Source: Myceligenerans crystallogenes (GTDB taxonomy: Bacteria > Actinomycetota > Actinomycetes > Actinomycetales > Cellulomonadaceae). From it: a stretch of 64,000 bases of DNA. The first letter of the stretch is position 1. Each line of letters begins with the position of its first letter. Of this stretch, positions 1 to 7,900 are shown piece by piece. A program made the translations under genes and the position numbers. The stretch lies in the NCBI RefSeq assembly GCF_039529775.1, contig NZ_BAAANL010000005.1:248001-312000 (forward strand), written 5' to 3'. The notes beneath the pieces are model-generated. The model did not search any database, was not told the DNA's origin, and saw nothing but the letters and a program-made list of their open reading frames with translations.

Positions 1-185
1 TTCCAGGAGAACGCCCGCAGACCGACGCCGATCTGGTTCGCGGCCAGGCCGGCGCGGCCCTCGTGGTCGACCGTCTCGAGAAGGTCGGCCACGAGGCCGC
101 GCACCCGCTCGTCGATCGCGGTGATCGGGTCGCAGGGGGTCCGCAGGACGGGGTCGGGCATCACCCGGATCTCACGCATCGCCAT
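1..185 (-). CDS. def: Peptide deformylase, N-terminal part (cut by window edge)
   Basis: Reading leftward from the ATG at 185, the first 61 residues are visible and run off the window edge. Peptide deformylase removes the formyl group from the N-terminal methionine of new proteins. The visible part has the usual start (REIRVMPDPVLRTPC) and, at about residues 43-51, RAGLAANQ, which matches deformylase motif I (GxGxAAxQ) with the first glycine replaced. The metal-binding motifs (EGCLS, HExDH) would lie outside the window. The call rests on the N-terminus only but is characteristic. A second in-frame ATG follows two codons in. Confidence 0.85.
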   Translation of the reverse strand, partial: MAMREIRVMPDPVLRTPCDPITAIDERVRGLVADLLETVDHEGRAGLAANQIGVGLRAFSW

Positions 186-247
186 GGTCGGAATTCTTCC
201 ATGCGACCGTCGGTCGCCACATAACAACCGGCCCCACGACCTTCCGG

Positions 248-275
248 TTGCGAACCCTTGATCGATATCTAGGCT
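248..275 (+). promoter_or_regulatory. Probable leaderless promoter of the LAGLIDADG gene
   Basis: A -35-like TTGCGA (248-253) and a -10-like TAGGCT (270-275) are separated by 16 bases. The GTG start at 282 follows the -10 by six bases, so transcription would begin at or next to the start codon. No Shine-Dalgarno sequence precedes the GTG, which fits a leaderless mRNA. Confidence 0.5.
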
Positions 276-281
276 AGCCGT

Positions 282-1082
282 GTGGACATCCAAGCGTTAA
301 CTTCTCCATTCTTCTCATACCTTGTCGGACTCCTTCAGACGGATGGCAGCCATGAGGGCGACCTGACTCACAAGGGGCGACTGCAGATCGAACTCGCCGA
401 GTGCGACCGCGGGCTGCTCGACGAGATCGCGACAGCACTGCCGTGGAACGCTTCCGTGACCACCCGCGCCAGGGCCACGAACTTCTCGCAGGGCGAGTAT
501 CGGACGGCAACACTGAGGTTCTACGCCCAGGAGGCACGCAGCTTCTTCCATGAAGCCGGCGTACCCATCGGCCGGAAGTCCACGATCGCCGCTCCTCCGC
601 GGCACGACTTCTCCGCCCCGGACTACGTCCGCGGCCTCCTCGACGGTGACGGGTCCCTTGGATTCACCGGCAAGGGCTACCCCTTCGTGAGTTTCACGAC
701 GGCCAGCCCGGCACTCGCGGACTACCTTTGCTCGATCATCCGTGCGGTATGCGACGTCGAACGGGCCGCTCGCCCGAACACCCGCGACGGAGTCCGGAAC
801 ATCATGGTGACGAGCGTGGCAGCCAAGAAACTGGCGACCTGGGCGTACCACGACGGCTCGCTCGCCCTGGAGCGCAAGCGGCGCAAGGCTGCGGCCATCG
901 CCGCCTGGACCCCGCCGTCCACCCGATACGGCGTCAAGAAGCGTGCATGGACCCCGGAACAGGACGCCGTCGTCCTCGCCAACCCACCCGCGGTCGCGGC
1001 CGCGCTGCTTAACCGCTCAGGCAAATCGATCGACGCCCGCCGCTGGCGCCTGAAGAATGCGGGCGCCGGCGCAGCACCCTGA
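282..1082 (+). CDS. Free-standing LAGLIDADG homing endonuclease-like protein with C-terminal SANT/Myb-like segment
   Basis: The 266-residue protein has two LAGLIDADG-type helices, SYLVGLLQTDGSH at about residues 12-24 and DYVRGLLDGDGSLGF at about 113-127. Each ends in the acidic residue and glycine of the catalytic helix, as expected for a single-chain enzyme with two pseudo-repeats. Residues of about 222-257 (WTPEQDAVVLAN to DARRWRLK) resemble a SANT/Myb or helix-turn-helix DNA-binding segment. The gene is not inside an intron or intein: def, on the other strand, and tRNA-Met lie outside it. Family members cut double-stranded DNA at long sites; a domesticated or regulatory role is also possible. 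GTG 282 was chosen because of the adjacent promoter; no ribosome binding site is visible. Confidence 0.75.
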   Translation: MDIQALTSPFFSYLVGLLQTDGSHEGDLTHKGRLQIELAECDRGLLDEIATALPWNASVTTRARATNFSQGEYRTATLRFYAQEARSFFHEAGVPIGRKSTIAAPPRHDFSAPDYVRGLLDGDGSLGFTGKGYPFVSFTTASPALADYLCSIIRAVCDVERAARPNTRDGVRNIMVTSVAAKKLATWAYHDGSLALERKRRKAAAIAAWTPPSTRYGVKKRAWTPEQDAVVLANPPAVAAALLNRSGKSIDARRWRLKNAGAGAAP

Positions 1083-1245
1083 CCTCTGGGCGGCACACGT
1101 CGTCGGACCGTGCGAGCCGACGGCGTGTGCCGCGTACCGCACGGTAGGTGGCCGGGCGGCGGACACACCACCGAATTATCGGCCGTTCCGGGTAGGATCC
1201 TCCTCGCGGCACCTGCACTCCGCGCAGGTGAGCGCGGTGCCGCAG

Positions 1246-1319
1246 GCCCCGTTAGCTCAGTCGGTCAGAGCAGCGGACTCATAATCCGTCGGTCCTGGGT
1301 TCAAGCCCCAGACGGGGCA
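1246..1319 (+). tRNA. tRNA-Met (CAT anticodon)
   Basis: The cloverleaf is complete. Acceptor GCCCCGT (1246-1252) pairs with ACGGGGC (1312-1318), the D arm contains TAGCTCAG, the anticodon loop is CTCATAA, the T arm is CTGGG/CCCAG with loop TTCAAGC, and the discriminator is A1319. CCA is not fully encoded. CAT could also belong to a lysidine-modified tRNA-Ile, but the overall sequence resembles elongator tRNA-Met of Micrococcales. Confidence 0.9.
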
Positions 1320-1323
1320 CCGC

Positions 1324-1354
1324 GAGGCCCGGAATCCTGCGGATCCCGGGCCTC
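1324..1354. terminator. Bidirectional hairpin terminator after tRNA-Met
   Basis: A 14-bp stem with one mismatch (GAGGCCCGGAATCC pairing with GGATCCCGGGCCTC) closes on a TGC loop five bases after the tRNA. It also lies downstream of the leftward gene ending at 1421, so it can serve both strands. Confidence 0.75.
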
Positions 1355-1420
1355 ATGGTTTCCGTTGTGTGGTCCCGACCCAGCGGGAACCCAGCGCGTC
1401 CGGCTGGTGACCGGCAGGCC

Positions 1421-1918
1421 TCAGCACCCGCCGCAGTTGTAGTAGAGGATGTCCCAGTGGTTGCCCTCGTCGGTGTAGAGGTTCCCGGCGCCGGAGCGGT
1501 ACTGGTAGCCCCACCCGGAGACGTACCCGACGTAGGTGAAGTTGTTCTTGATGTAGTTGCCCACGCACGTGTACTTCGAGATGTCGACCTTGTAGCCGTT
1601 CCAGTGGCTGTACGTCCCGCTCGAGTGGCCGGTCTCGGTGCCGCCCGTGATGTTGACGGCGCAGCCGCTGGACCGCTTGAGCGTCTTGATGCCGTCGATC
1701 GTGGTCTGCCGGATCTGCTCGAACGAGGTGCAGGTCGAGTTGTAGCGGTTGCTGCAGTTGCCGCTGGACGACCAGGTGATACCCGCGGCGCTGAGCTGCG
1801 CCGTGGCCTGGGCGTGCGTCAGGAACGTCGCCGCCGTGGCCGGCGGGGCGGCGGTGAAGGAGAAGACGGCGGCTGCCGTGACGATCATCGTGATCACGCG
1901 TCGGAGCGTTCGGGACAT
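1421..1918 (-). CDS. Secreted small peptidase, M15-like (peptidoglycan-hydrolase type)
   Basis: The 165-residue protein begins with a clear signal peptide (basic start, hydrophobic core, APPATAA cleavage region near residue 30). The mature part has a pattern that fits the M15 D,D-peptidase metal site: SHWNGYKVD (His105, Asp112) and a late HWDI (His154), in the SxHxxGxAxD...H arrangement. Several cysteines (55, 63, 86, 118, 162, 165) suggest disulfides. The likely role is cleavage of peptidoglycan cross-links outside the cell. The SxHxxGxAxD alanine is a lysine here, so it is a divergent member. It stands alone, with the terminator at 1324-1354 downstream. Confidence 0.6.
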   Translation of the reverse strand: MSRTLRRVITMIVTAAAVFSFTAAPPATAATFLTHAQATAQLSAAGITWSSSGNCSNRYNSTCTSFEQIRQTTIDGIKTLKRSSGCAVNITGGTETGHSSGTYSHWNGYKVDISKYTCVGNYIKNNFTYVGYVSGWGYQYRSGAGNLYTDEGNHWDILYYNCGGC

Positions 1919-2092
1919 GGTGCCTCCAGACTCGAGACGAACAGGGCGGCAAGACCCTAGCGGCTGCGGCGAAGCCGCAGGTAGGGCGGTACGGCGACGG
2001 TTCGGCGAACTCTTGTCGTCGGCTCGGACGGGGCAACGCTGCCCGCGTCGCCCGGCGGGGTCACCCCCACGGCACGGCCCGGCGGCCGGTAC

Positions 2093-2554
2093 CTACCGCA
2101 GCGGGATCTCCAGACCGTGCTCCTCGGGCGGGCGCGGACCGGTGATCCGGCGTTCGGACCCGGCGATCGCGACGTCGTTGATGCTCGCCTCCCGGCGGGA
2201 CATGAGGCCCTGGTCCGTGAACTCCCACTGCTCGTTGCCGTAGCTGCGCCACCACTGGCCGGCGGCGTCGTGCCACTCGTACTGGAACCGGACCGCGATG
2301 CGGTTCTCGTGGAACGCCCACAGGCTCTTGCGCAGCGCGTAGTCGAGCTCGCGCTCCCACTTCCTCGTGAGAAAGGCGACGATCTCGGCGCGGCCGTGGA
2401 GGAACTCGCTGCGGTTCCGCCAGACCGAGTCGGGGGTGTAGGCGAGGGCGACCCGCTGCGGGTCGCGGGTGTTCCAGGCGTCCTCGGCGGCCTGGACCTT
2501 CTGGCGCGCGGTCTCGGCGGTGAACGGGGGCAAGGGCGGCCGGGTCTCGGGCAT
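2093..2554 (-). CDS. DUF1348 / SnoaL-like (NTF2-fold) protein
   Basis: The 153-residue protein has the signature of the DUF1348 branch of NTF2-like folds: AEDAWNTRDPQRVALAYTPDS, WRNRSEFLHGRAEIVAFLTRKW, and a long C-terminal stretch with FQYEWHDAAGQWWRSYGNEQWEF. Members are small cone-shaped barrels, often annotated only as nuclear transport factor 2 family; the substrate is unknown. It is divergent from a TetR gene with a perfect palindrome between them, so it is the probable target of that repressor. No signal peptide or membrane segment is present. Confidence 0.8.
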   Translation of the reverse strand: MPETRPPLPPFTAETARQKVQAAEDAWNTRDPQRVALAYTPDSVWRNRSEFLHGRAEIVAFLTRKWERELDYALRKSLWAFHENRIAVRFQYEWHDAAGQWWRSYGNEQWEFTDQGLMSRREASINDVAIAGSERRITGPRPPEEHGLEIPLR

Positions 2555-2574
2555 CGCATATCACCTTCCTGGTC

Positions 2575-2594
2575 GGGAGAACGTACGTTCTCCC
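2575..2594. promoter_or_regulatory. 20-bp perfect palindrome, probable TetR operator
   Basis: GGGAGAACGTACGTTCTCCC is self-complementary over all 20 bases. It lies between the divergent DUF1348 gene (start 2554) and the TetR gene, close to the -35 position of a possible rightward -10 (TAGGGT, 2597-2602). Size, symmetry and position fit a TetR-family operator that controls both genes. Confidence 0.75.
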
Positions 2595-2627
2595 CGGTAG
2601 GGTAACCTATGCCGGGAACGTTTATCC

Positions 2628-3227
2628 ATGTCAGAGGTGGTTTTGGTGGCTAGCATGCTCACTGCGGAACAGAAGATCCAGGACCGCCGGGTGCTGCTGG
2701 ACGTGGCCGAGCGGCTCATCTACGCCAGGGGCGTCCACGAGGTCTCGATGGACGAGATCCGCGACGTGTCGGGCAGGTCGCTGAAGCGGATCTACGCGAA
2801 CTTCCCCACCAAGGAGGCCCTGGTCGTGGCCATGCTCCGGCGGCGCGACCAGCGCTGGCGCAGCAGCCTGGCACAGCACGTCGAGAGCGTCGACGGAACC
2901 GCCCGGCGGGTCGACGCGATCTTCGAGTGGCTCCGCGGCTGGTTCTCCGAACCCGGGTTCCGGGGGTGCGCATGGATCAACATCCACGGCGAGCTCGGGT
3001 CGAGCTCCGCGGCGATCCTCGAGGAGGTCCGCTCGCACAAGGCCGCGTTCCGCAAGCAGGTCACCACCTGGGCGGCGGCCGGCGGGCCCGCCGTCGCGGA
3101 GGGAATCTTCCTGCTCGCCGAGGGCGCGATCGTGGCCGCCGCCATCAACAGCGACCCGGGCGCCGCCGACACGGCGAGGGAAGCGGCGGAACGCCTGCTC
3201 GCGGGGTCCCTGCCAGGCGCTTCATGA
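2628..3227 (+). CDS. TetR-family transcriptional regulator
   Basis: An N-terminal TetR helix-turn-helix is visible (LLDVAERLIYARGVHEVSMDEIRDVSGRSLKRIYANFPTKEALV), followed by an all-helical ligand domain with CAWINIHGELG near the middle, as in TetR proteins that sense small organic ligands. It probably represses itself and the divergent DUF1348 gene through the palindrome at 2575-2594. ATG 2628 is the longest start. GTG 2646 (AGAGGTGG at 2633-2640) and ATG 2655 (TGGTGG at 2644-2649) have better ribosome binding sites, so the true protein may lack the first 6-9 residues. Confidence 0.85.
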   Translation: MSEVVLVASMLTAEQKIQDRRVLLDVAERLIYARGVHEVSMDEIRDVSGRSLKRIYANFPTKEALVVAMLRRRDQRWRSSLAQHVESVDGTARRVDAIFEWLRGWFSEPGFRGCAWINIHGELGSSSAAILEEVRSHKAAFRKQVTTWAAAGGPAVAEGIFLLAEGAIVAAAINSDPGAADTAREAAERLLAGSLPGAS

Positions 3228-3281
3228 ACGCCGCCCGACCCCGGAACCGCTGAGCCGCGAGGGCCGGTCGCGTGCGCTCTG

Positions 3282-3686
3282 CTACCGGTAGGCGTCCGAG
3301 GCGTCTTCGAGGGTCAGCGCGCGATCCCGCGCGACGCCCGCACGATCCGCCGCCCGCAGCAGGCGCCGGACCTGGGCGCTCGTGCGCGGCCGGGGCTTGG
3401 GGTCCTTGCCGCAGCCGCACCCGTCGCGGCCGTCGTACCGCAGTCCGGCGGCCAGAACCGCCTCGACCGCCCGCCACCGCCGGGCGTCCCTCCGTGGCGG
3501 CACGGCCAGATCGGGCCCGGCATCGACCATCGTTCCCCGGCATGAAGGACAGACGACGCCGGTGCGCCCCCACCACGACTTCACGCTCCGGCGGCACGGC
3601 ACGCAGACGTAGTGCACCCGGGGCCTGATCTCCGCATACCAGCACATGACCTGCAGCGTAGCCATCCATCCCTGGCTGACGTCCAA
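3282..3686 (-). CDS. Small zinc-ribbon protein of unknown function
   Basis: The 134-residue soluble protein has two CxxC pairs near its N-terminus (CVPC, CPSC), forming a likely four-cysteine zinc ribbon. A basic stretch follows, then CGCGKDPKPRPRTSAQVRRLLR. This layout matches a widespread actinobacterial family that is sometimes mislabelled as deoxyxylulose phosphate synthase; nothing here supports that enzyme. The start is uncertain, because methionines at residues 1, 8 and 14 are all possible. It converges with the TetR gene. Confidence 0.55.
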   Translation of the reverse strand: MDVSQGWMATLQVMCWYAEIRPRVHYVCVPCRRSVKSWWGRTGVVCPSCRGTMVDAGPDLAVPPRRDARRWRAVEAVLAAGLRYDGRDGCGCGKDPKPRPRTSAQVRRLLRAADRAGVARDRALTLEDASDAYR

Positions 3687-3752
3687 GATTCCCTGGAGAT
3701 CCGAGCGCCGTGCGCGCCCTGCCCGCCCTGTGCGCTCGGTACACGGGGCGCC

Positions 3753-4148
3753 TCAGCTGATTCCCAGGAACATCAGGGAATTGCCGATTCCGTAGAGGGC
3801 AACCGCCACGACGATGCCCTTCGCCATGACCTCGACGCCGGTCTTGTTCTGAGCCAGACGGACGATCGCCCAGATGCCCGAGACGATCCAGACAACCCAC
3901 GGACCCGCGACCATCGTCCAGATTCCCAGGTTGATCAGCGTCCCGTTGCAGGTGTCGGCACTGCAACCGCCGGCGGCTGAGACGGAGAAGAACCCCCAGA
4001 AGCTGGCGAGCGCACAGGCGACCGGCGCAAGGATGATCAGAACGATCGTCAGGTCCCGGTCGGTCCTGCCCGCGGGAGAGCGCTTCAGCGGCTGGACAGC
4101 GGGCGGACCGGGAACGGATCCTTCGGCGGGAGGCTGCATCGAGGACAT
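3753..4148 (-). CDS. Small membrane protein, unknown function
   Basis: This 131-residue protein has a proline-rich cytosolic N-terminus and about three hydrophobic segments (LTIVLIILAPVACALASFWGFF, LGIWTMVAGPWVVWIVSGIWAIV and a C-terminal VVAVALYGIGNSLMFLGI). Two cysteines in the first outer loop (GGCSADTCNG) could form a disulfide. I do not recognise the family. It lies 58 bases downstream of the large membrane gene at 4206-5762 on the same strand, so the two may be co-transcribed. Confidence 0.55.
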   Translation of the reverse strand: MSSMQPPAEGSVPGPPAVQPLKRSPAGRTDRDLTIVLIILAPVACALASFWGFFSVSAAGGCSADTCNGTLINLGIWTMVAGPWVVWIVSGIWAIVRLAQNKTGVEVMAKGIVVAVALYGIGNSLMFLGIS

Positions 4149-4205
4149 CGGCCGTTACCTGTTTCGAGAGTCGGATGCACGGCGTCGAGCCGGCTCGTGA
4201 CGGGT

Positions 4206-5762
4206 CTACGGCTCGATCGGTTCGATGCCGAAGTCGTCGAGCGGGTCGATGTCCGCGAACGGGTCGTAGCCGCCGTACGAGGACTTGATGTAGTAGCACT
4301 CCCCGTAGCGCGTCCCCGCGCCCATGCTCCAGTTGCCCTTGAAGGGGACGACGCCGCTGTCGGTGACCGCCTGGACCACCACCGTGTAGTCGCCGGACGG
4401 GAGCGTGATGCTCTCGGTCGGCCGTGTGCGGTAGTCCGTGCAGTCGTCGCCGTAGTCGCCGGGGTCGATCCGCACCTTGCCCGTCGTCGGGCCCGTCCAC
4501 AGCACTTCCAGCGTCTCGGCGGAGCCGTTCTCGACGACGACCTGAGCCGAGCCGCTCCCCGAGGAGCCCGAGGAACGCGGCTGCTCCAGCTTGCCGCCCG
4601 TCGTCGCCTTGATGTCGTCGATGATCTTCAGCTCCCGGCGACGGTCCGCGGCACGTCCCGCGGCCTCGTCGATGCGGCTGACGAGGGTCTCGGCCCTGCC
4701 GGCCGCGGGAGTACCCGGGAAGTCCGCCCGGAGCTGCCCGGCCCGGGACCGCGCCTTGTCGAAGAGGCCGGCGTCGTAGTCGCGCGGATCGTCCCGGACG
4801 CTCTCGCGGGCGCGCGAGAACAGGTCGCTCGCGCAGTCCAGGAGGGCACCGGGAAGCTCGCGGCGGGCCGTCGCCGACACGTCCGCCACGACGTCCTCGT
4901 CGCGATCGGCGAACCATTCCAGGGTCTCGGACATCTCGCAGTCGCCGTCCGCGCCGCCGACGGCGTCGTCGTACATGGCGCCGACCCTGCCCGGGACCTC
5001 CCTCGCGGCCGCGAGGCCGGACCCGGCCACCGTCGTGAGCTCCGCGACGGCGGCCTCGCGGTCGCCGTGTCCCGCGAGCCGGTCCGCGTTGTCGAGGCGC
5101 GCGAGCGCCTGCTCGTCGGCGGCGCCGGCGAACCGGACGCCGTCGCGGGCGAGGTAGTCGTCGTACGTGCTGACGGCGCGTTCCGGGTCGGACCGCTGGG
5201 CGCGGGCGTCCTGCAGGATCCAGCAGGCGCCGGTCTCCTGTCCGACCTCGTCGGCGGGGGCCGTCAGGTTGTGCCGGAGGAAGCCGTCGGACAGGTTCCC
5301 GAGGTCCTCGATGGCCTGCTCGCAGTCGCCCTGCGTGTGCGCGTCCCGCGCGGCGCCGAGCGTGCTCGCGGCCGCGGTGTTGTAGACGCCCACGGCGGTC
5401 AGGCTCGCGACGACCAGCACGACGGCGGTCGTGGCCGCGACCGGGACGGGCCACCGGCCCCGGCCGGGAGCCACCACCGGGACCGGGCCGGCGAAGTAGG
5501 CGCCGGGCGGCACCACGCCCGGCGGCACGGCCGCGGGCGAGCGGCGCCCGCCGAGCACCGCGGCGGCGACGACGCCCACCAGGATCCACGCCACCGGGAA
5601 GACGATCCCGCCCACCCCGCCGTCGGACACGAACCACCAGATCACCAGGCCCGCCACGTGTGCGACGGCGAGCCACGGGAGGCCCAGGAACAGGTATCCC
5701 ACGCCCAGGCCGCTCAGGTTGAGCGCGGCAGCGAGGAGGGTGGAGCGCAGCGGGGTCATCAC
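4206..5762 (-). CDS. Large membrane-anchored protein with helical repeat-like extracytoplasmic region, unknown function
   Basis: The 518-residue protein has two or three N-terminal membrane segments (about residues 5-70), a proline-rich loop, another membrane helix (VPVAATTAVVLVVASLTAVGVYNTAAAS) and then a long helical part with DAHTQGDCEQAIEDLGNL-type segments reminiscent of tetratricopeptide-like helices. After a Ser/Gly linker comes a C-terminal beta-rich domain (VVVENGSAETLEVLWTGP to NWSMGAGTRYGECYYIKSSYGG). I do not recognise a named family. The topology suggests an envelope-anchored sensing or scaffold protein. Confidence 0.6.
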   Translation of the reverse strand: MMTPLRSTLLAAALNLSGLGVGYLFLGLPWLAVAHVAGLVIWWFVSDGGVGGIVFPVAWILVGVVAAAVLGGRRSPAAVPPGVVPPGAYFAGPVPVVAPGRGRWPVPVAATTAVVLVVASLTAVGVYNTAAASTLGAARDAHTQGDCEQAIEDLGNLSDGFLRHNLTAPADEVGQETGACWILQDARAQRSDPERAVSTYDDYLARDGVRFAGAADEQALARLDNADRLAGHGDREAAVAELTTVAGSGLAAAREVPGRVGAMYDDAVGGADGDCEMSETLEWFADRDEDVVADVSATARRELPGALLDCASDLFSRARESVRDDPRDYDAGLFDKARSRAGQLRADFPGTPAAGRAETLVSRIDEAAGRAADRRRELKIIDDIKATTGGKLEQPRSSGSSGSGSAQVVVENGSAETLEVLWTGPTTGKVRIDPGDYGDDCTDYRTRPTESITLPSGDYTVVVQAVTDSGVVPFKGNWSMGAGTRYGECYYIKSSYGGYDPFADIDPLDDFGIEPIEP

Positions 5763-5900
5763 AGGGCCTCCCGGTCGATGGTGCCATCGTCACAGGAGGT
5801 CAGCGGGACCCCTCCCGGCCCCAAGGAAATCATGTGCGGGGGATCCCGCACCAGCCTTCCCGTCAGGCGAGTCGTGCCGAACCCTGGCACGCTTGACCAC

Positions 5901-6464
5901 ATGTCCGACGAACTCTGGCTCGTCCGTCACGGTCCCACCGAATGGAGCGAGAACGGCAGGCACACGTCGTCGACCGACCTGCCGCTCCTCCCGGAGGGCG
6001 AGAAGAAGGCGATCGCCCTGCGGCAACGGCTGGACGACGTCGAGTTCCGGCAGGTCCTCACCAGCCCGCTGATCCGTGCGCGGCGCACGGCCGAGCTCGC
6101 GGGACACGAGGACGCCGAGGTCGAGCCCGCCCTCGCCGAGTGGAACTACGGCGAGTACGAGGGGCTGACCACCCCGCAGATCCAGCAGTCGGTACCGCAC
6201 TGGTCGGTGTGGACCCACTCGTGCCCGGGCGGCGAGAACGCCGACCAGGTCGGCGCCCGGCTCGACAAGGTGGTCCAGCGCGCTCGCGTGTGCGGCGACC
6301 AGCGCACGCTCGCCTTCGCCCACGGCCATTCGCTGCGCGTCCTGGCCGCGCGGTGGCTCGGCCTGCCCGCCACCGAGGGCCGCCTGCTCCGCCTGGACAC
6401 CGCGACGATCTCGGTGCTGGGGTACGAGCACGCCAGGCCGGTGATCCTGCGCTGGAACTGCTGA
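5901..6464 (+). CDS. Histidine phosphatase family protein (phosphoglycerate-mutase-like)
   Basis: The 187-residue protein starts with ELWLVRHGPTEWSENGRH, the RHG phosphohistidine motif of the histidine phosphatase superfamily. It also has TSPLIRARRTAELAG, the EWNYGEYEGL acidic motif, and a late HGHSLRVLAARWLGL with the second catalytic histidine. Members dephosphorylate sugar phosphates or related small molecules; the substrate cannot be read here. ATG 5901 was chosen because the conserved motif begins six residues later. The frame is open far upstream, but that stretch has no family similarity and overlaps the antisense membrane gene. Confidence 0.9.
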   Translation: MSDELWLVRHGPTEWSENGRHTSSTDLPLLPEGEKKAIALRQRLDDVEFRQVLTSPLIRARRTAELAGHEDAEVEPALAEWNYGEYEGLTTPQIQQSVPHWSVWTHSCPGGENADQVGARLDKVVQRARVCGDQRTLAFAHGHSLRVLAARWLGLPATEGRLLRLDTATISVLGYEHARPVILRWNC

Positions 6465-6612
6465 GTCCCGCGCCGCGGCGTCGTCGTACCCGCTGTCCCT
6501 CGCCCCCGGAATCCGCCGTTCTCCGGCGCCTGCTGTCTCGCGGCTCGGCGAACCGGTACATTTCCCCGGACACGTGCGAGCGACACCCGAGCACACGAGG
6601 ACAGGAGCGTTC

Positions 6613-7890
6613 ATGAGCACCCACGCGCCGGTACGGGACGCCGGCCAGGAGGCCGGAAGCGCGGAGCCCGCGGGCCCCGCTGCCGAGGCCAGAGACACCA
6701 GCCGGGCTGCCGGACCGGGTGCCGGACCCGATGTCCGACACAATGGCACCGTGACCGACGACGTGACCGACCCGACCGCAGACACCTCCGGCCCCCGGGG
6801 CTGGGTCCGCGACGCCGGCGACGCCGCCTGGCGCCTGCTCGGGATCGCGGCGGTGATCGTCGGCGTCGTCTATCTGATCAGCCTGGTGCAGATCGTCTTC
6901 GTCGCGGTGTACCTCGCGCTCGTCCTGACCGCTGTCCTGCTCCCCCTGGGCAACTTCTACGACCGCGTCCTGCCCCGCGGCCTCGCGATGTTCGCCTCGC
7001 TGCTGACGCTGCTCGTGGTCGTGGGCGGCCTGACGACCTACGTCGTCTCGACGATCGCGAGCCGCTGGGCGGACCTGTCCGAGCAGCTCACCTCCGGCCT
7101 CGACGCGCTCGCGAAGCAGCTCCCTTTCGACGTCCCCACCAGCGACGAATGGCTCGGCGAGGCCGGCACCTGGTTCGAGGCGAACAGCGGCGCCGTCATC
7201 GACCAGGCCCTCGCCGGGGCGAACCTCGCGGGCACGGGCGCGACCGTCGTCGTCCTGGCGATGTTCCTGACGATCTTCTTCCTCAGCGGCGGCGACCAGA
7301 TCTGGCGCTGGTTCGTGGCGCAGCTGCCCGTCCGTCTCCAGGGCAGCTGGGAGGCCGGCGGCGACGCCGGATGGCGCACCTTCTCCGGGTACACGCGCGG
7401 CATCGCGTTCGTGGCGCTGGCGGACGCGACCATGGCCGGGATCTTCCTGAGCATCATGGGCAACCCGCTCGCGCTGCCGCTGACTGTCGTGGTGTTCATG
7501 GCGGTGTTCGTGCCGATGATCGGCCCGGTCGCGGCCATCGTCATCAGCGCGGTGGTCACGCTCGCGACGGGCGACATGCAGGCCGCGATCATCGTCGCCA
7601 TCGGCATGACGGTCATCGCGCAGATCGACGCCAATGTGCTGCAGCCCCTCATCACCGGCAAGCAGGTGAACCTCCACCCCGTGGCGATGGCGCTGGCCAT
7701 CACCTGCGGCACGGTGCTCGCCGGCCTTCTCGGCGCGGTGATCGCCGTGCCGCTCACGGCGGTCCTGTGGGCGGTGTTCCGCCGCCTGCGGCGGCCCGAC
7801 ACGGATGACGAGGTCACCGCGGACGAGATCGCCGACGACGCCGCGGGCGCGCCGACGCCGCACGCCGACCGCCCGGCGGCCGGGCAGTAA
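6613..7890 (+). CDS. AI-2E family transporter (membrane permease)
   Basis: The 425-residue protein has a disordered Ala/Pro/Asp-rich N-terminus of about 65 residues and then seven or eight membrane segments in the AI-2E (PerM/TqsA-like) arrangement. These include the FVAVYLALVLTAVLLPL region, a long extracytoplasmic helical part, GGDQIWRWFVAQLP, and the conserved tail ANVLQPLITGKQVNLHPVAM. Family members export small molecules or ions; the substrate is unknown, and the AI-2 link was shown only for TqsA. A GGAG (6604-6607) precedes ATG 6613. The next small gene follows closely. Confidence 0.85.
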   Translation: MSTHAPVRDAGQEAGSAEPAGPAAEARDTSRAAGPGAGPDVRHNGTVTDDVTDPTADTSGPRGWVRDAGDAAWRLLGIAAVIVGVVYLISLVQIVFVAVYLALVLTAVLLPLGNFYDRVLPRGLAMFASLLTLLVVVGGLTTYVVSTIASRWADLSEQLTSGLDALAKQLPFDVPTSDEWLGEAGTWFEANSGAVIDQALAGANLAGTGATVVVLAMFLTIFFLSGGDQIWRWFVAQLPVRLQGSWEAGGDAGWRTFSGYTRGIAFVALADATMAGIFLSIMGNPLALPLTVVVFMAVFVPMIGPVAAIVISAVVTLATGDMQAAIIVAIGMTVIAQIDANVLQPLITGKQVNLHPVAMALAITCGTVLAGLLGAVIAVPLTAVLWAVFRRLRRPDTDDEVTADEIADDAAGAPTPHADRPAAGQ

Positions 7891-7900
7891 CGTGGCGGTC

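Noticed and set aside
282..1082. Intein or intron interpretation of the LAGLIDADG gene
   Set aside because: No splicing-domain residues flank the endonuclease helices, and the neighbouring def and tRNA genes are not interrupted by it.
3145..5793. 882-codon open frame on the minus strand
   Set aside because: It overlaps the two membrane-protein genes in another frame and is made almost only of Arg, Gly, Ala and Pro; the genes in the other frame have membrane segments and normal composition.
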